This document shows positions 42,501 to 53,744 of a stretch of DNA of 64,000 bases, piece by piece. The position numbers and the translations under genes are program-made. Origin of the DNA: Notospermus geniculatus. Taxonomy: Eukaryota > Nemertea > Pilidiophora > Heteronemertea > Lineidae. Below the pieces are notes generated by a model, which saw only the letters and a list, made by a program, of their open reading frames with translations, searched no databases and was not told where the DNA came from. Location of the stretch: positions 401,627-465,626 of the forward strand of contig NMRB01000235.1 of assembly GCA_002633025.1 (NCBI GenBank). Direction: 5' to 3'. Positions within the stretch are counted from its first letter, which is position 1, and each line of letters begins with the position of its first letter.

Positions 42501-45500
42501 GTTGTGAGCTTTCAAGTTACTACTCCTGCCATCTATCCAGTGACCTACCAGTGCTGATAAGCAGATACAAAGTAGGACTCATGTCACCCTACACCATGAA
42601 TCTGGGTCATCCTGACATTATGAGGCTGACTGTATCTGCATCCCAGCTGCATCCTGCCAAATCGAACATTTGAGCAGTAAAATTCAACTCTGTGTGAGCA
42701 TAGGCCTACATGAATGATGATGCAAGGAAAAAAGTTTTTAAGGGCTACATAGGCCTTCCTACAGTAGCCGTGTAGGCTAGCGTATGTGGCCTAGATGCAT
42801 GGCGTAGGCCTACACTTCCTACAGCGTGTACGCCTAGGCCTATGTGAATAGGCTTGATGCCCTTACTTGTTACACGGAGGCCTACAGTAGGCCTACATGG
42901 CGTGTAGGGGTCATCACTGAGGGCCTATTCACACAGGCCTAAAATAGGGAGGTTTAGAAATCAAACAATAAATGTAAACTTTACGACGACGTTATTTTAC
43001 ATACATGTAGGTAGCGGTAGTAGGCCAAGGCCTACCAGTTACCCGGTAGGCCTACTACACATTCACCAGATTTTATATTGCATTTTCGGTACCAGTATGT
43101 GTACGAAAGTAACGTTGTCGTTAACGTTTGGGTCATTCCATGCCAAACCACTCAATTTTTCCCGGCCCCTCTCCGATTTTGATCAAATTTGGCATACTTG
43201 TGGGTATCCTTGAGAAACCGCAACATGCCAAATTTTAGTTCGTTCAGATCATTTTTCATGGATCTAGAGCATTTTGAAAATTTTGCCGTTTTTGCATAAA
43301 TTAGTGACACTGAAACAGAAAAGTGGCTATAATTCGTTAACCCACAACCCGATTTGCATAAATTTGGTATCATTATAAAGGGGAGAAAATTCCCTTTTCC
43401 AATGATATGTGACACGAATAATTTTCTAGGTCATAACATTTTCAAGGTCATTTGATGTGTCTGTGACCTTTGACCTAGTTTTTAGATAATGTATATTAAT
43501 CGATTTTCACGAAATTTCATTCAGCGATACGCATTGAAGTATCAATCCAGCCTGCAAAATTTCAGTTTGGAGAATCCACTGGTTCGGGAGATATTCAAGA
43601 AAGACTATTTGACCTATGTGGGGTGTTCCTGTAACAAATGCTGGCAAAGACACAAGTCACATTACATGTATTGCCATGTACACATAAATGCTGTCACACA
43701 GTGTTCTAGTGATCCATATGTTGAAAGTGTCATCATTAATGTCCTGTATATTAAGGTTAAGGGCCAGGTTGCTTGATTAGAGGTGCCCACCCAATAATTA
43801 ACGCTGAACTAGTGGCTTGCAACTAAGTATGATAATGCCACATACCGGATCACATACAGCTGATGTGGGCCATGAATCCTAAATGTTTCTTTCAACTGCA
43901 GTGCTATTTCTCAAGTTTCAAAAGCCGGGCAGCAACTTTCACCAGGTAACAGTAATGCACTTCGTTTATATTGCCTGATTAATGCCGTCTTTGACAGTCG
44001 ACGATGCCGATCATCGAAAACAACCTTCCTCTCATGGAGACAAACGCTCACAAAAAATTCAGGTTGGTCACTCAAGGAGGTCTCAGGTTAATTGACGGAA
44101 ACCGAATTCAAGACGACCACCATAGCCGCCATGTTGGATGGTCAGCAGTGCTGATCATCGAAAGGAACCTTCCTCTCATAGAGACAAACGCTAACAAAAA
44201 GATTCAGCTTGATCACTCAAAGCGGTCTCAAGTTAATTGACGGAAACCGAATTCAAGATGGCCACCATAGCCGGCATCTTGGACGGGCGGCGGTGCTGGT
44301 CATCGAACGGAACCTTCCTCTCATAGCGACAAACCCTCAAGAAAAATTTCAGGTTGATCGCTCGAAGCGCTTTCAAGTTTATTGACGGAAACCGAATTCA
44401 AGTTGGCCACCATTCAAGGAAGACTATTGACCTATGGGGTGTTAAAGTTAAAGTTTTGGTTTATAGTCTGATATCAACAACGGTAGAGGTGTCATCCGAC
44501 TTCACACTTTAACCCCAGTCTATCCTGAAACCTTTCAGTAAACACTCAAATAGGGTGGGTATTTTTCACCATCCATGGTAAACCAATCAAATAATTGTCA
44601 TTGCCACACTAAAATACAGGTCTTACTTAACATTTTTTGACAGTTGCTCACACTTTGTTATCATGTTTATACAGGGTGTTACATAATCTAAAAATAGCTC
44701 ATCCCAGTGCCCCCGAAAGTATGCCTCACTCTGGGCCCTATATCACATCCTCTGCAGGGAGCTGGATGGTCCTGCTTCACTCAAATTGTCACGAAGGTTA
44801 ACGGAAACAGATTCAAAAAGAAAATCTTCAATATCTCGTATCCTTATCATTTTATAGGCCATGCAATATGGGCCTCTTTGGCCAACGTTGTGTGCGCTTT
44901 GCTCTTACTTATGGTTTCTGATCTCAAGGTGGGAAATCGTATTGTGTTTGGTCATGGTGTCTGTCTGTCGGTGTGTCTCCCATTGTCTGTCGGTGTGTCT
45001 GTGTGTGTCTCTGTGTGTGTGTGTGTCTGTCTGCCTGTTCAGTCTGTCACACCTGTAACTTTGTTCCTGCAAGAGCTACAGACCTGCAAATGTGGCCTAT
45101 CCCCAGGTAACATGACCTGAGCTACAAGATGTAATGAAAATTTCAGGTCTCCGATACCTGGTTCATGGTGAAATTGATATATCAAAAGTTGACATTTTGT
45201 CTGACACACTTTTGTTTCTTGAATAACTTGCCTCCGAGGCCAGGTAGAGCACTAGTAACAAGTTCCTTCCCCATGTTTCTGGCCCTGGGCAAGATATTTG
45301 CATCAACATATTGAATCTCCAGGATCAGCATCACAATGATATTGATTTTGATATTGATTTTGACAAATCGGGAGATCTGCCACGGCAAGCGATTTGAAAC
45401 TGGTACCACAACATCATAGCTCATACAAGGAGGATGTCATTGCAACTGAAATTTTCGGTTTGCACCTGCTGAGTCATGATATTTGCTGATATCATGGCGA

Positions 45501-48500
45501 GATTTGATATTCAAATTTGATAACATGAGATAAGTCAGAATCTAGTAATGGTAGAACCCTAAAAGCTTCACCTACACCTACATTGTAGCTTATTAAGGAT
45601 GAGCTTTCAGATTACGCAGTGACCTTGAAGTTCAGAGGCCAAGGTCAAGGTCAAACTGTTCTAAAGTGATAGTATTGGAAATTCAAAGGTTGGATGCTGT
45701 TATCAAATTCTGAAATCCCCAATTGCTTCAAGTGGGAAATTGTTTTGTTCATTCCTTACTGATTTCAGGAGTCTGTCAAGCCGGTTATAAAGGACGCTAT
45801 CGGTTGCGGAACCGTATCGTAAAACAAGCTGCATTGTATATCACATGTTTGTAACACCGATTTTTAGGACAGTTCAAAACATAGCTGAAGACAACAACTG
45901 TGACAATGCAGTATCCAGTTGTTTTTGCCTTAGATATGGGGCAGAATACGCTGTTTACTGCGAGACACGTTAATCCTAATCTGTGTTGTATATTGTAACC
46001 AGTACGAACCGGTTATCACATCTGATAACGTTACATTTAGACATGGCAAAGTGAAGTAGGTAGCTTGGCTCTAATGTAAAATTAAAAATTATGTTGTTGC
46101 CCCAAATGGGGCCTACTTGTCATTTTTAACGTGTGGTTTATTAAGAGATTACTAAACGTACCCAAATCTCAAATCTTACAACAATTAGAACTCCCTGCAA
46201 ACAAAATGGGTGGCGGGGAGTCCATTCTTTGTGCACCATAGAATGCACCCCCACCCCCATACACACATCAGTCCAAACTATAGAAGTTCTAATTGTTTTT
46301 AGACATGGGATTTATGGTACTTTTAGTAAGTCACCTTTTAGGGTAACGTTATCGGACTGCGCAAGCAGGCTAAACTGGCTAACTGCGGTGATTAATGAAA
46401 CTGGGATTGAAGTTAATCAGTTCATATGGCACCGTGGGTTTTTGTCATTTCATCGCATTTCCCTAAAAATTGGTTTAAAAACAGATTATGACTTCAATTT
46501 TTCAAAAACTTTTGTTGACGACGGTTGAAATAGCCGATAGTTGGCAGAACATGGCGGTCAGTTGGCATTAGTATTCATGAGATAATCAGATTTGCTGACC
46601 CAATGAACCTTGGTATAAGTGCTTAAATGCTGCTTTTTTTTCATTTTTCTTCAAAATGTAGGTAAAATATGTGAATTTGCGGCCATTTTGAAACATGATA
46701 ATAAAGTACTTCCGGTTAAGATATTGAAGTTTTTATTTTTGCATTCAACTACCCTATCCTAACTTCACATTAGCTGGTGATTTCATTGCTGAACTCCTTG
46801 CAGAGGATAAGATATAAGGCTCCAAATATTGGTAGGTAAAAACGGACCTTTGGGGGTATGGTACACTCTACCCCCTACCCCAGCCAAGTCTTAGAAAATA
46901 TTCGAATGGTTCATGTATCATTAAGAACAGGGATGCATAAGTACACTCTGGTAAAAATATGAAAAAAATTGGGCCACAGGTTTTTGATGTAGAGTCTCTC
47001 AAAGTTTATTGTTGAAAATACATGAAATGTGGTGCCGAAAATGGCATATTTTCTTTTTGGTAATTAAGTAATTAACTAATTAACAGATTTAACTAATATT
47101 TTGGATTTTTTCATTTCTTGGTAGAAGAAAACTACCCACCAAATTTCGACGAATTCTAAATTTTTCACTTTATCACTTTTTGCATGGTCCTCTCGTGAAC
47201 ACACTCTTAATCAGGCAATATAAACGAAGTGCATTACTGTTAGCTGGTGAAAGTTGGTGCCCGGATTTTGAAACTTGAGAAATAGCACTGCAGTTGAAAG
47301 AAACATTTAGGATTCATGGCCCACATCAGTTCGTATGTGGTCCGGTATGTGGCATTCTCATACTTAGTTGCAAGCCACTAGTTCAGCGTTAATTATTGGG
47401 TGGGCACCTCTAATCAAGCAACCTGGCCCTTAAGCTTAATATACAGGACATTAATCATGTTAATGATGACACTTTCAACATATGGATCACTAGAACACTG
47501 TGTGACAGCGTTTATGTGTACATGGCAATACATGTAATGTGACTTGTGTCTTTGCCAGCATTTGTTACAGGAACACCCCACATAGGTCAAATAGTCTTTC
47601 TTGAATATCTCCCGAACCAGTGGATTCTCCAAACTGAAACTTTGCAGGCTGGATTGATACTTCAATGCGTATCGCTGAATGAAATTTCGTGAAAATCGAT
47701 TAATATACATTATCTAAAAACTAGGTCAAAGGTCACAGACACATCAAATGACCTTGAAAATGTTATGACCTAGAAAATTATTCGTGTCACATATCATTGG
47801 AAAGGGAATTTTCTCCCCTTTATAATGATACCAAATTTATGCAAATCGGGTTGTGGGTTAACGAATTATAGCCACTTTTCTGTTTCAGTGTCACTAATTT
47901 ATGCAAAAACGGCAAAATTTTCAAAATGCTCTAGATCCATGAAAAATGATCTGAACGAACTAAAATTTGGCATGTTGCAGTTTCTCAAGGATACCCACAA
48001 GTATGCCAAATTTGATCAAAATCGGAGAGGAGCCGGAAAAAAATTGAGTGGTTTGGCATGGAATGACCCGTTTATGTTTATCGTTCAATTTCTAAACCTC
48101 CGTAATTACGGCGTGCTTACATACGTACATCATAGCTGTAGGGTCTACTTTAACTAATGTACCGGTACACATGCCTACAATTTCATTTAGGCTATGGTAG
48201 GCCTACCTAGGCCTGCACATCGCACTGCTATTGGGTACTATGCATTAGCTGATCACAAATCGCACAGTGTTACTTTACCATCCCCAGTATTTGCACACAG
48301 ACAACTCAAGGCCCTACACCGCATTCTCAAGGGGAAGGACATCAACCGTTAAAGTCATCCTCAACAAATATGCATCATTCACTCTTATTGTCTGCAAACC
48401 ACCATTGAAACCGGTCAAACAAATACCAGCATGCCTACTACACTGCATCCCTCATATGCCTCGGGCAGCGAGGCTTCAGGGCTAGTTGCAGTAATTAAGA

Positions 48501-50795
48501 AAACCCAAATACATATACCTTTGCAGTGTGAAATGGAGTTAGGCCTAATGGCATTTTCAGTGATAAGAACTGCCCCAGCTGACTGCAATTGGTTGATTTC
48601 TTAGATTTTTTCTTTGCAGGTCAATAATGTTTTAAGAGATCCGATTATTCATGTAGTACATGACAGACCGCGCTTTTTCCATGTTGATCATAACCTACGG
48701 TGCTGACTCTTTTTTTGTAAATATTATACGCACGAGTACAACACATTGATTTCCGATGTTATATACGTATCACATTGGCTGAATAAATTATTATTATTAT
48801 CATTTTTTTATTATTTTCTACATGGTTTAAAGGAGTCCGGTATTGCCACTTTTTCTCAAAAGCCGGCGCTTTGAATATGTATTTACCCTGTTAGGTCGGC
48901 GTTTGGCCACCCACAGTGTTCAAGATTTCAGCATTATCTTCCAAATCGCCGTCACAGTCGATGTCGATTCTTTCGCCGTTGGCATCCTGGACCTGCAGCT
49001 GGAAATCATCTGTCAGCTGGAATCGTTCTTTGATGGTGCCATGGACTGCTTTGAAGCTTGTTATGTCCACAGAAATAGGCTTCTTCTTCTTCCCGCAATG
49101 TACAGTGATCTTGGTCTGTCCAAAATAAGGATCAACGTCAGTACGCAGCGTTTTACGATGGATATATCCCGTCCCCACTCCGAAAAAAGAACATGACATT
49201 GTTTTAACAAGAGCTGGCCACGGCTAGCAATGAAGTCGTTGTCAAAGTGCTGTGTGATAGGGGGCCTACTAGTATGAACATGATACTAGTAGGCCTTGTA
49301 GTAGAAACTCCTCACCAGGGCCATCTGTCGCAACTCTCCCGATAGGGTGACTGACTCAAACCAGTACCGGTAGCCTACTATTTGCGCAGGAAACTGAACA
49401 ACATGACGTCATTGATCCCCCCCCCAAAAAAAACACAAATATAAGGGTTTTCTGTTCATGTCAACACGGACGTATATAATTTTCCAAATGCCAGGGTATA
49501 ATTCCCGCAATTATTGGATGGCTTGGAATGGACGTGTCCCTGCCTGTCTTTGCTTGCTAGGTTGCTAGGCCTATTTATGTGATGCCAGTCACTTCAGAAT
49601 GACCTATTTTTCTCTGGCACTAGGCCTTGTGACAGGGGTTCGTAAGAACGCCGGATCGGACCGAATCGGAGCATAAAGTCACCGAATCGGAATCAACTAA
49701 CATTCATTTTTCTTTTTAAACTCATTCAAGAACCATGAATTATAATGAAAGAGCCTGATAGCCTAGTGGTTATCACGTCCGCTTAGCAAGCGGCAGGTCC
49801 CGGGTTCGAATCCAGCCCGGGCCATATGGGATTTCATTCCCGGCTCTTCACGTCCGTCGCACGGGACAGTAAGCCGTGGTGCCTTGTACTTTGTGTCTTT
49901 GCAAGCTGGGCAAGTAAAATACCCCATCCAAGTGAGGAACATGAGTAGCTTGTAATGGCCTGCTCCGTACTAAAGCGGGTGATCCACTGTTGCGATTTCG
50001 GCTTGAGACGGGGTTGCGTTCCCTTGCGGTTACCTTATATGGCAATCGGAAGTCCTTATAAGGTAACCGCAAGGCTTACCATCTCAAGCCAAAATCGCAA
50101 CAGTGGATCACCCGCTTAATACCAGGGTCAATAATGCTACAGCGTCGGCCTTCACGGAAATGAAATGAAAAAAAAGAAATTATAATGAATTCGAAATAAA
50201 AATAAAAAGCAAATTTACACTTTAAAGGCGCACAGTATTGGACGATTTTTTACTACAGTATGGTTACTCATTTTTCTCACAAGTTGGGCTGTTAACGATA
50301 CAGCATACAATCCTTTGAACGTAGAACTGTTCTGTTGCGACAACAAATTCGCATTCTACTTACTACCCGTTTCTACTACAGAAATAATATCCCGTATTTG
50401 CTGAGCATGAGAATGTAGCCGAATCATCTTGGCCAAAAAGTGCCGATGGCAAGCGAACCCTACATTGCTACAACTGACCAATCGGTCGATATACGGAACT
50501 TACCTTCTGTTCGGGAGGAGACGGCTGATGTAGGGACATCACACCGGCCATTTCGTAGCTCCGCACGATCAACTCCTCGGCATTCTCGTGACGTTAGGTC
50601 ATCAACATTAATGATATCGAAATATCTCCCTTTCTCGCCGCAGTAGGCTTGTAATTCGAATCGTGCTTCTTTCGAAAATCCCCATTCTCGCCGAACGGCA
50701 TCCACAGTTTCTTCAAGACTCTGAAAATTCACACTCACAATCCTGCGGCTAGATTCGTAGACCACCCACATTTCTTTCACCAAATCGTCAGACAT
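39596..50795 (-). CDS. Two ubiquitin-like domains plus long helical region; four-exon model with two frame breaks
   Basis: Exons: 50795-50504, 49177-48915, 42323-41317, 39764-39596. Donor and acceptor phases agree at each joint (1, 0, 2) and the total is 1731 nt (577 codons). Exon 1 starts at an ATG (MSDDLVKEMWVVYESS) and holds a beta-grasp-like stretch (RRIVSVNFQSLEETVDAVR ... FDIINVDDLTS) in the style of PB1/CIDE-N/ubiquitin-like folds. Exon 2 holds a second one (KITVHCGKKKKPISVDIT ... DANGERIDIDCDGDLEDN). Exon 3 is charged and helical (SEILQEVADCLKVAYYAACA; EKRRGDEARRERLGEEERLK). Exon 3 has an extra base near 41950-41951 and a missing base in an A-run at 41433-41437; the two cancel. They could be sequencing errors, allelic damage or decay. 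The exon 2 donor (ACT|GTGGGT) is weak. Domain order suggests an intracellular adaptor or signalling protein; I do not recognise the family. Intron 2 carries the 4.9-kb element at 43130. Confidence 0.55.
40077..40380. mobile_element. Foldback MITE in intron 3 of gene 2
   Basis: GGTCGGCGCTGCGAGCGGTG, CGACCGAAG on the left is mirrored by CTTCGGTCGCACTGCTCGCA, GCGCCACG on the right. The GC-rich ends surround an AT-rich centre. Confidence 0.75.
40499..40641. mobile_element. Hairpin MITE, 143 bp
   Basis: GCCGCCCAAACATGTTCAAT with ATTATTGCACAATATGAGG, versus CATATTGTGCAATAATATTG with GTATGGCCGGC. A weaker half-copy of the inner motif follows at 40690-40745 (CCAATATATTGCCC...CAATTATATTGCACGTG). Confidence 0.7.
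40787..41235. mobile_element. Foldback element built of TGTCCACATTAAAT words
   Basis: Ends TCGCAGGCCGGAGTGGACAC and GTGTCCACTCCGGCCTGCGA are exact complements. The inside repeats CATTAAATAAGGAATTTATG and AATCGGAATT/AATTCCGATT. A second dyad, CCATCGCTTCCGTCCT with AGGACGGAAGCGATGG (40914-40971), forms the centre. Confidence 0.8.
42714..42946. repeat. Cluster of TAGGCCTA words
   Basis: About eight AGGCCTA or near-AGGCCTA words in 230 bp, often as TAGGCCTAC. The hexamer AGGCCT is self-complementary. The same word is scattered elsewhere (for example 20214-20250, 43023-43065, 48180-48215, 61200-61350). No transcription unit is implied. Confidence 0.6.
43997..44412. repeat. Threefold tandem repeat, about 130-bp units
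   Basis: Each unit has GATCATCGAAANNAACCTTC, CTCATNGAGACAAACGCT, TCTCAGGTTAATTGACGGAA and ACCGAATTCAAGANGNCCAC. Units start near 43998, 44143 and 44283, inside the 4.9-kb element. Confidence 0.8.
44447..44545 (-). mobile_element. SINE family 2 tail fragment
   Basis: On the minus strand it reads TTTACTGAAAGGTTTCAGGA to CTATAAACCAAAACTTTAAC, matching the 3' third of the copies at 22366 and 34449. Confidence 0.7.
44945..45050. repeat. TGTCTG/TGTG microsatellite
   Basis: An interrupted TGTCTGTCNGTGTGTC and TGTGTGTGTGTGTCTG tract. It explains the Cys/Val-rich frames at 44707-45120. Confidence 0.75.
46158..46320. mobile_element. Hairpin MITE inside the 4.9-kb element
   Basis: GTACCCAAATCTCAAATCTT with ACAACAATTAGAACT, mirrored by AGTTCTAATTGTTTTTAGAC with ATGGGATTTATGGTAC. 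Confidence 0.65.
48102..48810. other. Intron sequence with a TAAATTATTATTATTATC tail
   Basis: No exon was seen. At 48655-48802 a segment ends GGCTGAATAAATTATTATTATTATC, the style of a LINE or SINE 3' tail (compare the tail at 61980). The element body was not recognised. Confidence 0.4.
49750..49985 (+). mobile_element. tRNA-derived SINE, family 1 (best copy)
   Basis: The head has an A box TAGCCTAGTGGTTA, an anticodon-like arm CCGCTTAGCAAGCGG (loop TTAGCAA) and a B box GGGTTCGAATCCAG. This is a nearly complete tRNA fold at about 49752-49823. The body follows with GGGACAGTAAGCCGTGG, CCTTGTACTTTGTG and CCAAGTGAGGAACATGAG. It lies in intron 1 of gene 2, antisense to it. A diverged copy is at 5496-5712. 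Confidence 0.8.
49974..50119. mobile_element. Hairpin MITE, 146 bp, with long near-perfect arms
   Basis: AAAGCGGGTGATCCACTGTT, GCGATTTCGGCTTGAGA pairs with TCTCAAGCCAAAATCGCAAC, AGTGGATCACCCGCTT. An inner pair, TTGCGGTTACCTTATA and TATAAGGTAACCGCAA, closes the loop. It abuts or overlaps the SINE tail. Confidence 0.85.
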
Positions 50796-50929
50796 TCATA
50801 AGATGTTATTTAGGGCTGAATATCGCTATTCTAGAAACATAAAAATAGTGCCAATGGCACTGTGCCCGCTTGGCTTGACAGCACAGTGGTACTGGCAGAT
50901 ATCATCAGCAATCCCACTTAAGCCATATC

Positions 50930-51840
50930 TAAGTACAAACATGCCATGGCGACCATACTGGATGTCCGATCAGGCCAAAACCTTACATGCACATAGGTCA
51001 TCTCGAGAGAGCCACATAGCACATTTGAGCACTCTGGGTCAAGTCATTCCCGAGTTAACTTATAGCACTTTAATAATGATTTTCATGTTATGCCACCTGG
51101 CGGCCATATTGGAAATCAAACCAGGCCAAAATTTGACATGCACTTAAAGGTCATCCAGAGGGAGCTAAATATCAAGTTTGAGCACACTGGGTCAAGCCGT
51201 TCCCAAGTTATAGCACTTAGATGATTTTCAGGTTACGCCACCTGGCGGCCATATTGGATGTCCAATCAGGCCGAAACTTGGTATTTTTGAAGGTACCCCT
51301 CTAATACACATTTATGCAAGATATGAAGTTGCTCGGTGTAATAATGACGAACTGCGGCAGGTTCGTTACTTTTGTAGAACTTTGACCTCTCTGACCTTTG
51401 AAAAGTACGTCAAATTAAAAACTGGGGTACTATGTTATGTATCCTCACCAGATATACCCATCATCAAAATTAGATGAAGATCCGTCGCCTAATTAGGGAG
51501 AAATAGCACTTTTGGTGATTTTCGTTTTGGCCCCCTAGTGGCAATGTCAAGAGTCAGATTTCACCGAAATGCTGTCTGTAAGTTGCTATAACATAGAGGT
51601 ACATGTGTACAAAGTTTCAACACAACAACTCACTCCGTTATCAAAATATAGCCCTTTGAAGTTTTTCACGAAACGCCCCCTGGAGGCCAAACTAGGAATC
51701 CAACCGTGCTCAAAATCGAACTCGACCTAGATCTTAGGCCCATATACACACCCACCAAAGACCAAAAAGATTCGTCGAAAAATAAAGGTGCTAGAGCGCT
51801 AACAAGCCAAAAGTTTACGGACGTAGCGCCGTACGGACCG
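50930..51840. mobile_element. Helitron-like tandem-repeat element (family D, copy 3, partial)
   Basis: Modules GCCACCTGGCGGCCATATTG at about 51091 and 51237, GAACTTTGACCTCTCTGACC, and weaker boxes at 51531 (CCCCCTAGTGGCAATG) and 51675 (CGCCCCCTGGAGGCC). The terminal hairpin seen at 32100 is not present here. It lies directly upstream (minus strand) of exon 1 of gene 2, so it occupies the presumed promoter side. Confidence 0.65.
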
Positions 51841-51905
51841 CCGTACGGACTAGTGAACCTTCGGACTAGTGAACCTTCGGACTAGTGAACCTTCGGATTA
51901 GTGAG
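51838..51905. repeat. 17-bp tandem repeat
   Basis: GGACTAGTGAACCTTC is repeated three to four times, ending GGATTAGTGAGATG. A preceding GCCGTACGGACCGCCGTACGG is a self-complementary pair. Confidence 0.8.
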
Positions 51906-52489
51906 ATGTTCCCATGCACTACACATGCTGTCTATTACCAAGATACAGAATAGCACAAAATTGACACACAAAATGATAATAAGCAAGAAGTCAATCTCCA
52001 GAATTCACGAATAATTTTGCTGTCTATTACAGTACATTAAGGAAACCATACCCTCCAGAGGAAATAGACATATTTAGCGCTTTAATTTATGTTTTCTTGA
52101 GTGTATAATGTTCATATTCATTGATCATACCTAAATGGATTCGATATTCTGATGTGTTGAAAATATACAGGGTGTAATTTAAAAATTTCGTCATCAGACA
52201 AGAATCCAACAAATATGTTGCCTTTCTATGGCCGAACTGAGGGCTGTTAAGGCTGGTTTCTCAGGGACTGACCTCCCTTCATGTTCCTATTAAATCAACC
52301 GGAAAATAAATCCCAGAACATCAGTTTTTGGTCGAAATATCAGAAATTCGACTGTCTACATTTTTTGATACCCGGTACCCCTTGTATACTCCAAGATTAT
52401 GTAATACCAATTTTCATTATATTTTGGTTCCTCGTCTTTTTGCACAACCCAGCTGCAAGTTTTTAATTCATGATTTTACTTTTTACATT
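51906..52489. other. No gene recognised
   Basis: AT-rich sequence. Open frames at 52281-52513 lack splice context and motifs. Confidence 0.35.
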
Positions 52490-53065
52490 ACAAGAAGTTT
52501 CACGCGGAGCTGATCTCTTCTTTAGATCACTGAAGTCATTCGATTCTAAAATTAGAACACAGTGGACTCGATGGACTCACCAATTACAATAGCCATGGCG
52601 CGGTGTCTGAGGCTTTCGCAGTCGATGTCAGGATAAGAATGCCACCGCCAAAACAAATATGGGCTAAATGGGTTTTATCAGGGGTTCCGGACGAGGCCTA
52701 ATCCTGCTTTCGGGTTTTCGAGGCGGGGAGTTCTTAAAATTCAAGCTAGTGGATAGCCTGGATTTTTGGACGAAGAACCACCATGTCAGCACTGCAGGTT
52801 GAGATTTTCAAGACAAAATTGACGGGACAAAGGCACAACTGATCAAAATGAAATTTTCACTGATGTCTGAAGAAATATCAAAGCCTTTGATATACGGTCG
52901 AACCAGATTAATTCCACCCCTGGTAAATTGTTTATCATTGGGGAATCCCCAGACACTCTGCTGTTTTTCGAGGGAATCCCCGATTTTACCATTAAAATGG
53001 CATTCAACAGGGTTTCAAAACAAGGATAATGACGGCGGCGGATAAAATCAGAAAAATCCCAGAAG
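52490..53065. mobile_element. Uninterrupted copy of the 30955-33395 host repeat
   Basis: It is in opposite orientation to the split copy. It includes AGTGATCT...GAATGACTTCAG words, CCGGACGAGG, TAGCCTGGATTTTTGG, CAGCACTGCAG, CAGATTAATTCCACC, GGGGAATCCCC and GGATAAAATCAG. It provides the empty-site reference for both insertions at 31 and 32.4 kb. Confidence 0.8.
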
Positions 53066-53740
53066 CAGTATGGACGTAGACAACATCCAAAGCTTCCATT
53101 TCCCGAACGAACTGGTTTACGATCGCCACTCTGTTTCGAATAAAATAACTTTGATCAGTACAAATACCCGGAAAATGCACTGCTTAAAGCGATTTGTCAG
53201 CCAAAAAATTTGAATGCAAAAGGGGACGATTCTTTGTTTACAAACACTCATTTCCTGCATTCTGATTGGCTGTGAGGGCAATGTTTACAAACATCATCCT
53301 TCTGTTTACAAAACGACTGTCGATTCGCTTAAACCATTAGGCTGATGACGCCATCGCTCGTGGAAGAAAACTTCTTGTAATGGGATGAGAAATCCAACAA
53401 AACATTGGAGATATAGAAGTGTACAAATAATTTTTGGTCCTGAAAAATCACATTGTTACATCATATACTAAAGGCGTAAAATGGAATCTCAAAAATGTCT
53501 TGTTCAGTTCATAGTGAGCAAGCATGCACATATTATATATAAGTTTCGAAATGATTTATGAAAAATTGTAACAATCACAAACTTTTTCAAAGTGTACAAA
53601 TAATTTTTGGCTACACTGTAAGTATTTCACCTTCAGCATTCTTGGATTGCCGTGATTGCGTCCGTAGAAACAGCACGGCCTAAGCCTGTTTGAAAGCTGA
53701 TCGCTCATTGGCTGGTTGATCGAGCAACAACTGGTACTGA
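53066..53740. other. No gene recognised
   Basis: It contains a duplicated GTACAAATAATTTTTGG word (53420 and 53593) and CGTTTACAAACA/GTTTACAAA words. No exon was seen. Confidence 0.35.
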
Positions 53741-53744
53741 TATC

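Larger units (their letters stand above)
43130..48069. mobile_element. 4.9-kb element with about 855-bp terminal inverted repeats and GTTT target duplication
   Basis: It begins GGGTCATTCCATGCCAAACC and ends with the complement GGTTTGGCATGGAATGACCC. GTTT flanks it at 43126-43129 and 48070-48073. The arms (43130 to about 43982; about 47208-48069) are nearly identical, so similar open frames in both (for example 43489-43776 and 47414-47710) mirror each other. The middle holds a threefold repeat of about 130 bp (43997-44412), a SINE tail (44447-44545), a TGTGTGTCTGTC microsatellite (44945-45050), a GGTCAAGGTCAA repeat (45630) and a hairpin MITE (46158-46320). No transposase motif is visible, so it appears non-autonomous. 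Confidence 0.85.
42947..48101. mobile_element. Hairpin MITE, family B, split by the 4.9-kb element
   Basis: The left part 42947-43129 starts GGGAGGTTTAGAAATCAAAC. The right part 48070-48101 ends CAATTTCTAAACCTCC. Joined over one GTTT they restore the family B layout seen at 7149. The left part also carries a local 60-bp insertion rich in TAGGCCTA (about 43006-43066). Confidence 0.8.

Noticed and set aside
43489-43776. Cys-containing 95-codon frame, mirrored at 47414-47710
   Set aside because: It lies in the terminal inverted repeats of the 4.9-kb element. Its duplication reflects the repeat, and there is no motif or start context.
44707-45120. 137-codon frame with Cys/Val-rich middle
   Set aside because: The middle is a TGTG/TGTC microsatellite, and the rest lies in transposon sequence without domains.
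49752-49823. A functional tRNA gene with an AGC-like anticodon
   Set aside because: The fold is imperfect and it is continuous with a SINE body that recurs at 5496. It is better explained as a SINE head.
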